NCBI GenBank assembly: GCA_905250075.1
Contig: CAJNOP010000021.1
Span: 2,319,808-2,383,807 of the forward strand
Direction: 5' to 3'
DNA: 64,000 nucleotides
From: Rotaria sp. Silwood1
Lineage: Eukaryota > Rotifera > Eurotatoria > Philodinida > Philodinidae
Under the pieces are notes generated by a model that was not told where the DNA came from, did not search any database, and saw nothing but the letters and a program-made list of their open reading frames with translations. Made by a program: the position numbers and the translations under genes. Shown in pieces: positions 25,222 to 35,772 of the stretch; within the stretch, counting starts at the first letter, position 1; each line of letters begins with the position of its first letter.

Positions 25222-25400
25222 TTTCTGGTCTGTTTAGATTCTGCCTAGAATTCGCTAGAATTCTGTATTATCAAAGACAATCTATTCCATTCTGGTCTGT
25301 TTAAATTCGGTTTAGAATTCTACGTTATCAAAGACAACATATTCTGTCCTGGTCTGTTGGACTTCTGTGTAGAATTCTATGTTATCAGAGATAACGTATA
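25222..25400. repeat. Degenerate tandem repeat, about 57-68 bp unit, 3 copies
   Basis: Units start at 25222, 25290 and 25347. Each begins with TYCTGGTCTGTT, continues with TAGAATTC and ends with TTATCARAGAYAA. The copies differ by substitutions and by one 10-bp indel. Confidence 0.75.
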
Positions 25401-25434
25401 TATGTGTTGATGTTCATTAGATTTTAAAATTCTG

Positions 25435-25830
25435 TTCTGATATGTTAGAATTCTTCATTAGAATCGTTCTTTCCTGTTGGCCATATACACCTGTAGTATG
25501 CATATTCAAAGCTTATCTTCTCTTACTCTTAACAGAATTCTGTTTAAGTTCTACTCATTTTTTTCAATTCATCATAGCGATTTTTCTTTTCTCTTAGAGA
25601 TATACACTTCTAGTATGCATACTCAAACTTTGTCTTCTGTTACTCATAACTGAATTCTATTTAAATTCTGCTGATATTTTTGAATGTTTCATTAGAATTT
25701 TTCTTTGCTGTCCCAGATATACCATTCTAGTATGCCTATAGAAAGTTTGTATTCTGTTAGTTGTAACAGAATTCTGTTTAAATTCTGCTGATACTTTTAT
25801 ATTCTTCACTAGAATTGGAGAGTGGCAAGG
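25435..25830. repeat. Degenerate tandem repeat, 117-bp period
   Basis: The anchor TAGTATGC recurs at 25494, 25611 and 25728, which gives a 117-bp period. Each unit also carries AGATATACAC-like sequence before the anchor, then CTTCTGTTACTC-like, then GAATTCTGTTTAAATTCTGC. A weaker fourth copy may continue to about 25930. Both arrays share the GAATTC-rich vocabulary. Confidence 0.8.
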
Positions 25831-26483
25831 AGTGTGTGTTAATCTGTGCTGATCTTGTTTACCTTCTGCTATTACGAATAGAATTCTGTCAAAATTCTGG
25901 TGTAATTTTTGAATTCTTAGTAAAAGTCTGTTGTTTGAAAGGTTGATAGGTTAGTGTGGTGCTTAGTAGTTTATTCACTAATGAGAATTTACCTTAGTGA
26001 GCTAATTCACTGTTTACCTATTGAATTTTTAAATTCTGAATTCTGCAGCCCCTCCTCAAAGTAATAATTATGCTATCATAGATTGATTTTATCATTAGAA
26101 AGGCACTACTTCAGTACTCTTTGTACAAGAAAAATATTAACACCAACATAAGAAAATAATAAAATCGACAGGCTATTTATCTATATAAGTGGTTCATCAG
26201 CTAAAACAAACACTTATTATATGTATGTATCTACTTAATTCTTACACATCATTTGCCACGATTGATCTTCATAAATGGAAGAATATCCATAAGAAAAAAC
26301 CATTATTTTTCAAAGAATTACCTTTGATCTTTGTAAAGTTGATATTAATGTAACGAACAATATAGTGGAAATTTTAAGTTCTGCAATGCTATCAACTCTA
26401 GAGAATTCACATAAAGGCTTTTTTTCTGATATGTCTAGTTAATTTTTCTTTCTTTTTATTTTTCGACACAAACAAAAACAATT
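25831..26483. other. Intergenic, GAATTCT-rich then plain AT-rich
   Basis: Decayed continuation of the minisatellite to about 26050, then the 3' flank of the GNL3-type gene. No gene was seen. Confidence 0.45.
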
Positions 26484-29400
26484 TTAAACAAAATCTGTTT
26501 GAAAATTATATGAATCATCAGTTGAATTGTTAGATGTTGTGAGTCGAATAATTGAATCTAGTGCATCGCCTAGATTCGAAACGGATTTTTCTAAAACAAA
26601 AAAAAAACAGAGAAGGAATTTGAAATGTTTTCACGAAATGGAAAGCGTTCATTACCTGTTCTCTTTTGATTCTTTTTAATTTTTTTAAATTCTTGTTGTC
26701 GAACAAGATTTGATCGTTTTATTGATCGTCGAACTTCATTATCATGTTCTTTATCAACTAAATCAGCTGCTTGTTGTTTTGATAAACGTTTTGTTTTGTC
26801 ATTTGCTTGAACCATAAAACGAACCTTAATTCAATTCAATAAATGAAAAAAAACAATAAAATCTATTTTCTTAAACATACTTTTTTCGAATCTTTTGTTG
26901 TCGGTTGATGATTTTCATCATCGTCTTGACTCATTTCTTCAATGGAATTATTTTCATCTTCGGACATAGTTTCTTCTTTGTCTAAGTCCATATCAGCTTG
27001 TGTTGGAATCGATGCTGGAAAAGATATACCAGTAAGTGGAGTATTATGTAAATCTTTTAATTGTTCATCTTCATTTTTCAATAAACCATCAATATCAAAT
27101 GCTTCTTTCATTTGTGTAACAAGTTCAGTGCTGATTATTTCACCTGTACGTTCAGGTGGTTCCGTAAAATAAGTTAGTTTACCATTAGTCCAATCAGAAA
27201 GTACTCGTTGTGCTGCTTTGTGTATATCGGGTATTCCACCTTTTTTCAAACTACCCATTTTCAAAGCCATTTTTGAAAGAAATTCATTAACATCTTGAAA
27301 ATCACTTAGATTATATTGAAGCATCATCTATATGAAAAAAAAACGGACTAGTTTTTGTTTGTCAAAAGAAAAAAGACGCTTACTTGATCTTTACTACATC
27401 GATTGAGTAGCAATTCAATAGCTGGAACTGGATTTTCAATTGTTTCAATCTAGATAATATGATTACAAATGACATATATATATTACTTTCATCGCATAAC
27501 GTAAAACAAACGGTAGTAGAATATTTTGGGCATGTAGGAATAGGATGTTATTCGTATATGCTCGTGCGTCTAATTCTTTTTTATTATTTATATACTTTGA
27601 AATCGAACTTCGTATCTGTTGAGCTTAAGAAACAAGAGTTACAACTGTTTATAAACTATCTTGATAGTGTTGTGGTTATATCAGAAATTGAAAAAGACTC
27701 TTTTCGGGTATATACAGTCTGAACTCTTGAAAACTATTAGCTGCAATGGTTTTTACAATTTAATCGATGTCAAAATTTAATTATAATTCAAATTCATCAT
27801 GTAAAATAAAAAAGTCTGATAAAATTTTCTGTTGTGTTTCATGTATAAATACAATATAATTGACATATATAGTATGCTTGCGTGAAACTTAGGAAATAAA
27901 AAAAAATGTCTTAGAAATCAGTTGAGAAGACACTTGAAGTTAGTATTTGTAAATCTTGATGGTTCAGAAGAAACAAGATCGAAACAAAAATGAGGCTATG
28001 CAATTTTACTCGTTCCAAAAAGTGATCATTTTCTATTAATTGGTTTAATTTTTGGTTGCAATTAGAAAGCTACAATTCAAAATATAAGATCAAACAAAGT
28101 CTGACAGTATAGAACATAAATGATTCTTTTTAAGTGACCAAGCAAAAACAAGACAATGTTTCTGCATTGGTGAGTAAATACAATCTGCCTAGATGGGACA
28201 GTTTTAGTAAGAGTTTGTACAAACATAAAACAATTTTGAAGTTTTTTTTAATCCATACTTCATAATTCCATGAATACTTCTTCTAAAGAAGAATATTGGC
28301 AGTCTTTGTATTTAAAAATTACGAAATAACTTTTTCAATCCTAAAGTTAACTATTGCATTGATTGATCTTTATCAATTTCGTTCACTAAAAATCTTTCAT
28401 TCTATTTAACTTACTCGAACACAATTACGAAGAATAAGACTAGCTGGATTCGTTTCTTTCGACATAACAATACCAGGACTATCGAATAATTTAATTAATT
28501 TGTCCAATTTAACTGTTTGCATTTGTCTGAAAAAAATTTTCAATAAAAGTTAAACATATGAAAAATGATTTTACTTAGTTATTCCAGGCATTGATCCAGT
28601 TTCACATGCTTGACTTCGTTTAAGACTATTAATTACACTACTTTTCCCAACATTTGGAAATCCTTTAAAAGAAAACTTTTTATAATTTTTTTTTTTTTTT
28701 TTAGCGAAACTTTTACCAACGATGCCAACAGTAATACTTGTTTTAATATCATTTTTGCGACAATAATTCGAAAGAAGATTCATTAATGTCGATGCACCGA
28801 TACATTTATTTGATGACTTTAGCAAATGTTCATCACAAGCTTTTAATGATGCTTTAACATGACCCTAGATAATAAAAAAAACAACAAATTCAAAAAATTG
28901 TTTTTGATTAAATATCAATTCATACTAATCGATCACGTTGATTTTGAGTTGATGAACGAAAAGCAATTGTTGGAAATTCATTACGTAAATATTTTAACCA
29001 TTTATCGAGATTATCACGTGGAATAAGATCTAATAAAATAAACATAAACTCTTAATTGAATTTAAAACAATTCATACCGATTTTATTGAGTAATAAGATG
29101 AGTTTTTTATTTTTTCCTGATGTTAAAACAGCTTGTTCAACTTGTGGACATCGACATCCAAGAGGATCACGAGCATCAAGTACTTGAATGATGATATCTG
29201 ATGCATCAACAACCTTTTTAAATTCTCGATAATATGTTTTTCGAGATCTTTCATCTCCTTCACCAACTTCAGTTGATAAATGCATTTGATCATTCTAAAT
29301 AAATAGAAAATAATTAAATACGAATCAAGGTAAATAAAATTTACTGTTAAAATTTGTTCATGATCAAATACATCTTGTCGTCGTTCAACATCATTTATCA

Positions 29401-29866
29401 TCGATTCTAAAGATTTAGGTCGTTCAGCTTTTTGTTGTTTACGAGCTAAAGCACGTTGTTGTTTCTTTAATTGTCGTTCTTGTTCTAACTAAAAACAAGG
29501 TAGAATAAGAATGATTTTCGATGATTAATTTTTTCTCAAACAAACTTGTTTTTTAGCTTCTTCAGCTTGTTGTAATAATTCGTTTTTAAATGGAGCTAGT
29601 TTTGGTATTTTTATATCTTTTGACTTTTTTTCTAATTATTTAAAATTAAAAAATTAAAATAAAGAATTCAGAATATTTAGCTAATAATTACTTTTATGCT
29701 CAGGATGTTTTCGTGCTTCTTTACGCATCTTTTTATTATGAGCACGAACTTTCTTGGCTATACTATATCGATGTGCACAGGAGACTCGTTTACTTTTTTT
29801 GTCTAAATATTTTTAAAAAAGATATAAATTTAAAGAACAAGATTCATACGCACTTATTTTAACCAT
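26484..29866 (-). CDS. GNL3: Nucleostemin/GNL3-type nucleolar GTPase, 13 exons, 603 aa
   Basis: Minus-strand exons are 29866-29854, 29802-29692, 29631-29546, 29488-29345, 29294-29078, 29029-28926, 28864-28717, 28662-28575, 28526-28415, 27449-27384, 27327-26881, 26824-26656 and 26590-26484 (1812 nt). This is a YlqF/YawG-family GTPase with circularly permuted G motifs, acting in ribosome biogenesis in the nucleolus. It has a basic N-terminus ([19 protein letters not shown]), then a coiled Glu/Gln/Arg-rich stretch. [11 protein letters not shown] and G4 NKID (about 188-191) come next, then G1 GFPNVGKSS (about 275-283), GSMPGIT and G3 DSPG (about 319). A C-terminal acidic region and a basic stretch follow. 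Length and the N-terminal KRVSC.HRY.I.KKVR pattern fit GNL3/GNL3L; I cannot separate the two paralogues. The first coding exon is only 13 nt. The 965-bp intron 9 is long for this locus. Confidence 0.93.
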
Positions 29867-30519
29867 ATTGCCAACTACAGATAATCTAAAAAAAGTTAGA
29901 ATTAAAAATGAACCTTGTAGGAATAGAAATAAAAAGCATATATTTAATACAGTAATGATTAAGTACGAAATTTTCGATCCAGATGATTAGAGAACAACGA
30001 AGACCAATTGAATTGGTCAGATACGATGAATACAGTTTCTAGTGACCTCTAGTAATTGGATAGAGTTAAATTTTCGAAATTTAGGAAATTAGTCTTAGTA
30101 ATGTTCTCTTCAATCGAAAATTAAAAAATCAATACGGATTCGTCCAATTTTAATTTTAATAAAATGTTTAATTAATACATATAATTGATAATTGTAGTGA
30201 CTTTAGTTGTAGTAACACATAAAAAAGGTATACGTATCATATCTTTGTTTGCTTATTAAATTTCACGTCAAGAAAATATTCAAAGCTTAGAATAAGTATG
30301 ATCGCTTGTGTTTCTAATCGATACTTGTTAATGTGGACCTTTTTTTTTTTATTGAAACATAGACATCTATTCAGGAATTTTTAAGAGACCAAAATCACCA
30401 TCAGAAAAAATAATCTTTGGCTTGTGAACATTTTCTTCAGATATTTTCATCTAGCAGGAGGAAAAGCGCTTCACTCTTAAATAGTCTTTTGGATAGCTTC
30501 TTGAAAAAATTGAATTATA
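29867..30519. other. Intergenic, 5' flank of GNL3
   Basis: No gene was seen. It contains the minus-strand promoter and 5' UTR of GNL3 by position only. Confidence 0.4.
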
Positions 30520-30673
30520 CAGGGTGTCCCAAAAAAAACTTACCCCCTCTTTGAAATTTAATTTCTGTACTTACACTACTGAGTTTGGAACTAACTTCTA
30601 TTGTAATAGATAGAGCTAAGAAAATGCTACAAGACAGAAATGCTTTTATTTTGAAGTGACTCTATTGTAGGTA
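30520..30673 (+). mobile_element. Possible Tc1/mariner-like terminus, truncated at assembly gap
   Basis: TA followed by CAGGGTGTCCCAAAAAAAAC at 30518-30539 resembles the terminal inverted repeats and TA target of mariner-type elements. The matching opposite end (TTTGGGACACCCTG then TA) is not visible downstream, and a 100-N gap begins at 30674. No transposase frame was seen. The call rests on one terminus. Confidence 0.4.
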
Positions 30674-30773
30674 NNNNNNNNNNNNNNNNNNNNNNNNNNN
30701 NNNNNNNNNNNNNNNNNNNNNNNNNNNNNNNNNNNNNNNNNNNNNNNNNNNNNNNNNNNNNNNNNNNNNNNNN
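30674..30773. other. Assembly gap (100 N)
   Basis: There are exactly 100 N bases, of unknown true length, about 150 bp inside a mariner-like terminus. Confidence 0.98.
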
Positions 30774-33412
30774 AAAAAAATCTTGAAAAAATTTTTTATA
30801 AATATTTTGAATTTGCAGCACTTTACTGCCTTTTAAAATTCAGCTCTACTATATCAGGTATTTGCTGATTCGATCTAAAATAGAAATACGGTGTTTGACT
30901 AAGATGTGCTACGTTATAAGAAAAAGTAGTTGTGGGTGTGCATGTAAGTGTAAGAGTTGGGTGAAGAAAGGAAGTATATCTACATCCACGCCTCATACCG
31001 ACACTCTACATCCACCGCACCCAAATTGTTCGAAATCATTGTTAAATAGCTGTTTAGATATTTTAAAAAATTGGTAAAAATTAAGACGTTATTATAAATA
31101 TTGCCTTCTTTTTCACTTAAAACTCAGGATTTGCTTCTCGTTGTTAAGCAAACTAGAAAAAAAAAAGAATTAACGACATGATCGCGTTTTAGCCTACAGT
31201 TAGTCGGAGAATCTAGACGCCATTTGCAAAATTATCGAGCGTCTACAATTTTATATTATCATTCCCAAAATTTTATGACCACACCCATACCCACATCCAA
31301 CTTCATTCGAGATCATTTCGTTCAGTTATAGCATTCAATTTCAGAAGTAATATTTATTTGTCAATACGGAAAATCTGAAATAAGCTTTTAGATAATGATG
31401 TTGCCCGAAAAGATTTTCTTTTCTTTGAAATAGCTAGACAAAAAATCTTTTCTTATCATTTTCACTTATCTTCATAAATATTTAAAGTAATTACTTGTAC
31501 TTGATCTCCGTCAAAATGTCATTTAGTTTGACTTTGAATCATCATTTAAATTACTCATTATTATTTCAAAATCTTTAAAAAGAGCATGTAAACAATTTAA
31601 AACGAATAAATCTTATGTTTACTGTGTACCAACAAAATGTAGAGGCTTCAATAAAACAAGTATCCATACTAGTTGAATGAAATGAATAACAATTGGAATT
31701 TTTGCTGCATAACTAAGTGTAAGTGATGAAAACACTGGATAAAAACACGTTTTGAATGATTGAAATAGCTATATGATCGAATGGTGCGATATTGATTTGA
31801 TTTTTATATATCTATCATGACCTGCAATAGCCAATTCATGATGAATACTTTTCATAAGACAAATAAGGCTAAATGCAGCCGTATATAAAGTAGAAAAATA
31901 TTCTAAATGTAATATAGGTGTCGAGCCTAACATGATTATTATACATACATAATTATCTTTCATCATCGATGAAGGCAGCCATAATTTATATATTTAACTA
32001 ATCAATATTTATCATCTACTGAACGTACTCCATATAAAATTGAATTTGGTGTTACTACAGTAGTTAAAAATAGTCAAATATTCGTTTACAGTATTTTAAC
32101 TTTACCAAAATTTACAGACCATTACTAACTAGTATGTTGTTACCAATTACTTCAGTCTAAAACTTTTTTTCTCAGGCTGTTCTATTTCAGCTTAACTATT
32201 TATATTACATGTATCAGAATATACATGTTACGCATGATTTTGAGGGCCATATCGACAAAATTGACCTAAATAAATACGAAAATTAATCTCATGAAAGAAT
32301 TTCTAATACTTCCTTTAGTTAATCCCCTACCAGAGCTACTTATGAATACAATATCATCTTGAATATTTTTTTCTATTGTTGAAAACATATAATGACTAAC
32401 AATCTGTATAATAGCATGCACTATTTCATTAATGAAGACTAAATAATACTTAAATAGTGTTACGTAAAACCATATTAATTATTTCAACCATTTCTATTGA
32501 AAGATAATTATGTCAAGACAGTGAAGATGAAGTTCAAATCTAGTTGAAAAGATAATTAGGCTTGAAATCATCTCGAATTCTGAATTATTTTGCTTATTTA
32601 GAATTTCAATACAGATTTGTATTGCCTTTAAGAAAGTGTTATGATTTTTAAAGATGAGCAATAGTATTTCGTTCTATTAAAACGTCAAATTAATGTCATA
32701 TTTCACTGAGAAAAAATGAAATTTTTTTTTAATGAAAGGACGTTCTACAAAAGCTAGCTCGACACTTTAAACTAAATATTTCAAGTTGATTTTTCACTCA
32801 CTTTTTCCGAATTGTATACAAAAATGTCGTATCTCGAATGAGTACCTTTCCCAATCGATCTAATTCTGATACAGATTCCACTTTCTCACAAACTCGGTCA
32901 ACGTAGGAGACATAAAATTAACGAAAATAATTCGTAATGATTATGATTGGTTCAAGTGATATTATATTTCACGAATAGAATTATCTACCAATGACGATAA
33001 CAACGATCTCAAGTTTTCAATAAAGTGTATTCATTTGTACATCCAACAATAGAAACTTTCAATAAATTTTCCTACTTATTTGATTGGCACTCAACTTCAT
33101 TTTACATAATTGTACAAGTAAAAATTTGGATTTCATTGTTGACTAAATTGAAGCAATTATTTTATTGATTTTAAAATAAACATAATTAAAATGAATTTCT
33201 CTGTGATATTTTATGCGCAATATAAATCAATTATTTTTTACAATATTGTTAAATTATTCTTGAGTTTTTTTCCTCATATATTCAAACACGAATAAAAGAA
33301 ATTTTGTTTCTTTTTATTCATTGATTTACACCGAATGAGTCATATTTGCTTGAAAAGAATGAGTCATCATAAATTTATTCTTTCTGTCATACGTCTCTCA
33401 TTCATTCATCGC
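30774..33412. other. Gene-free stretch upstream of U1
   Basis: No supported coding region was found. A CACCC/ACATCCA-rich segment at about 30980-31025 has a loosely similar second copy at 31280-31315 (CACACCCATACCCACATCCA, then TTCGARATCATT). This may be a decayed direct repeat. Confidence 0.4.
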
Positions 33413-33442
33413 CGTATTTTGCCGTGTAACGATGTATATAAA
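33413..33442 (+). promoter_or_regulatory. U1 promoter: PSE-like region and TATA box
   Basis: TATATAAA lies at 33435-33442, that is -34 to -27 relative to the inferred U1 start at 33469. Just upstream, at about -56 to -38, is CGCCGTATTTTGCCGTGTAA, which is at the usual position of a proximal sequence element. The PSE call is positional; its consensus for this lineage is not known to me. Confidence 0.55.
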
Positions 33443-33468
33443 CGGCGTGAATCGAAATAAACAGACTC

Positions 33469-33632
33469 ATACTTACTTTCCTCTGATTGTCTCAGTGATC
33501 ATCAATACTGAGCATCCAGGACGAGGTTTCGGCATTGCACTAAGCTGTAAACTAAATCCTGCTTTCGCTCCACATCGGGGCGAAGAGAGAGGTTAATTTG
33601 TTAGCAGTGTCTCTGCGTTCGCGCTCAGACCG
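33469..33632 (+). ncRNA. U1: U1 spliceosomal snRNA, 164 nt
   Basis: The gene begins ATACTTAC, the 5' splice-site-pairing sequence. Stem-loop I is CTCAGT/ACTGAG around loop GATCATCAAT, the U1-70K-type loop. CAGGACGAGG and a stem-loop with loop ATTGCACTAA follow; its ATTGCAC is the U1A-binding signature. Stem-loop III is CTTTCGCTCC/CGGGGCGAAG, and the basal helix is CCTCT with AGAGG. An Sm site AATTTGT is at 33595-33601. The last stem is GTCTCTGCG, loop TTCG, CGCTCAGAC, matching human stem-loop IV including its internal mismatch. The span equals the 164 nt of human U1. Compared with human, positions 9-11 are TTT rather than CTG. A 3'-box-like GTTTATTAGGTCAAGA follows directly. Confidence 0.95.
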
Positions 33633-33748
33633 TTTATTAGGTCAAGAAAAAAAAGTAAAATTCATGTAAAATTTATTTTCAACTCAGCAGGACTTTATTT
33701 CATCGATGTAATTGTCATTTTTCTTTCTTGTTTTTTTTTCTTCACATC

Positions 33749-34528
33749 ATGACAACAACAACACTAGTAAATGCTGCCGAAACTTCTCCTGTTTCACCAT
33801 CTTTATTCAATATTCAGTATCCTAATTGTCGTAGAGGCATGTTTAGTCTTCGTGAGCCATTTCAAAATGTAAAAACAGAGTTTGTTCCTACTGAAAAAAA
33901 ACAATTATTCAATGAAACTTTAACAACAACAGGTCTACAACCAACTAATTTCAATGCTAATCAAGGTTATTATTTATTTTTTCTCTTATTTGAATTATTG
34001 ATTTGTATTTTAGTGCCATTAATACACGAAAAACCTATTGAACCTGTATCTATACCACCTCGAAAATTATCAAAACGAAATGCTGAAGTTCAATGTTCAC
34101 TTTTAAAGCCAACTGTTTACCATGATATGGCTGTTCAAACAAAAACTCAACGACAACCAATTGCAGTAAATGATTTCAATGATAATAACGATATCAGCCC
34201 TCGATATCGGCGACAAAAAAAATTACAACCCATTGAACAACCGCAAAAAATTTATGAAATTTGGGATATCGAATCGCCGTCCTTACGAACAATACCAATA
34301 AAGCAAACAAGAAGACCTGAAGAACAACAAATAAGATATGTCAAAACTAGAAAACCAATCATAGATTATGATGATGATGATAATGATGATGACGAAGGAG
34401 AATTCGATGATGATGATGAAGAACGAATTATATATGCACGTCAACCTCGACAAACAAATAAAAAATCATATTTACCACCAAATGTACGCATGATATGTGT
34501 TCGAGAAGACACAAAAAGAGTTTTTTAA
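33749..34528 (+). CDS. Orphan acidic low-complexity protein, 243 or 259 aa
   Basis: I do not recognise this protein. It starts MTTTTLVNAAETSPVSPSLF and is polar throughout, with basic stretches (KLSKRN, RYRRQKK). A long Asp/Glu tract lies at about 34365-34425 and the C-terminus is REDTKRVF. An in-frame 48-nt segment, 33966-34013, can be read as a hydrophobic stretch or as a GT-AG intron (GTTATT...TTTTAG). Removing it gives a uniformly soluble protein. It is pyrimidine-rich and intron-like, so I favour an intron: exons 33749-33965 and 34014-34528, 243 aa. The gene starts 116 bp after the U1 snRNA. Clean reading over 780 nt of AT-rich DNA supports a real gene. Confidence 0.65.
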   Translation: MTTTTLVNAAETSPVSPSLFNIQYPNCRRGMFSLREPFQNVKTEFVPTEKKQLFNETLTTTGLQPTNFNANQGYYLFFLLFELLICILVPLIHEKPIEPVSIPPRKLSKRNAEVQCSLLKPTVYHDMAVQTKTQRQPIAVNDFNDNNDISPRYRRQKKLQPIEQPQKIYEIWDIESPSLRTIPIKQTRRPEEQQIRYVKTRKPIIDYDDDDNDDDEGEFDDDDEERIIYARQPRQTNKKSYLPPNVRMICVREDTKRVF

Positions 34529-35357
34529 TTAACAAAAATTTTTTGTAAAAAAATTATTTTACAGGTGATTCTTTTTTTCTATGTGTAGTTATCTCATTCT
34601 CAGAAAACAATTGCAAGAGAAGTTAGATTCATGTTCGTGGATTTTAAGAGTTAAATTGCTTTTTCATTAATAAATGCATTGTCTATAAATTACCAAAGTT
34701 TAATATTTTTAAAAAGTAAAAGATTGTTCTTTTTCAGCCAGCAAATAAAAAAAGAAAGATAAATATATTCATCAAAGTGACGATAATACTATGCTTGTTG
34801 TACAGCATGTTCAATGACGTCATACAAAATTTACATATATGAAAAGATCGGAATTTTTAAAATAAGATAAGGATTTGACTTTGAAAATTCGTTTATTATT
34901 AAGTTTTAATTCAACATACATTGTGATTTTCAGACCGATGAAAATATTTATAATTACCAAAAGAAGTTATATTAAGTGGAATTCTCTAAGATTTTTTCTC
35001 CATTCTTTCTATGCATTTCAAAATATCAGCAAAAAAAATATAAATAAACTTGTGACTATCCCTCTTATCGATCAGTTGTATTATGAAACAAATCAAACAT
35101 TTTATAGTTTTATAACTGTCTACTATTCAAACTACTAATTTCCATTAACATCGATATTCTTAAGAGTATAGATTTTCAAACCTAGTAGAACAGAAAAATG
35201 TTTAATAACGTACACATGGTCTTATGATGATATATGATCATATTAGAATTAATGAATGAGGCTCAAACCACAATGTCATAAAAGATTGAACTTTGTTAGT
35301 AGTAATAGATAAACCATTGGGAAACATCAATTTTGTCGAATAATAAAAAAGTCGATT
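34529..35357. other. Intergenic stretch
   Basis: 3' flank of the orphan acidic gene. The frame at 34875-35138 has no motif and is not supported. Confidence 0.4.
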
Positions 35358-35772
35358 GCAAATTTGTCGATAAAATTTTTCGATTCGACAAATTTTATTA
35401 AAAAATGTCAATTATGGTATTGTCAAGCTTCGTTTTGATGAATTTCAAATTCAATTATAATCACCTAACATCTGACTTGAAGTCAAGTTGGAATCAAGTT
35501 GAAATCATGTTGAAATCAACTTGGAATCAACTTGAAATCAACTTCAGTTCAACATGATTTCAACTTGATTTCAACTTGATTCCAACTTGATTCCAACTTG
35601 ATTTTAAGTCAGATTTTAGGTGATTATAATTGAATTTGAAATTCATCGAAACGAAGCTTGACAATACTATAATCGACATTTTTTAATAAAATTTGTCGAA
35701 TTCGACAAATTTGGATTTAAATTTTGTCGAATCGACAAATTTCTTTTCGACGAATTTTATCGACAAATTTGC
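35358..35772. repeat. Foldback element with CAACTTGATT-type core repeats
   Basis: The left arm is 35358-35514 and the right arm 35548-35772. Outer arms share GCAAATTTGTCGATAAAAT, CGACAAATTTTATTAAAAAA and ATTGTCAAGCTTCG. Inner arms carry degenerate 10-11-bp tandem units of the type CAAGTTGGAAT/ATTCCAACTTG that meet at the centre. The right arm has about 50 extra bases of CGACAAATTT-type sequence. There is no coding capacity and no confident target duplication. It is a foldback/MITE-like element. Confidence 0.8.

Noticed and set aside
30862..31077. Cys/Ser/Pro-containing 71-residue frame that could suggest a small secreted peptide
   Set aside because: No signal peptide; the composition comes from a CACCC-rich degenerate repeat that recurs near 31280.
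33421..33660. Solo LTR (TATA box, AATAAA and a GC-richer body)
   Set aside because: The body folds and matches as U1 snRNA from its 5' end to stem-loop IV, and no LTR terminal dinucleotides or primer-binding site are present.
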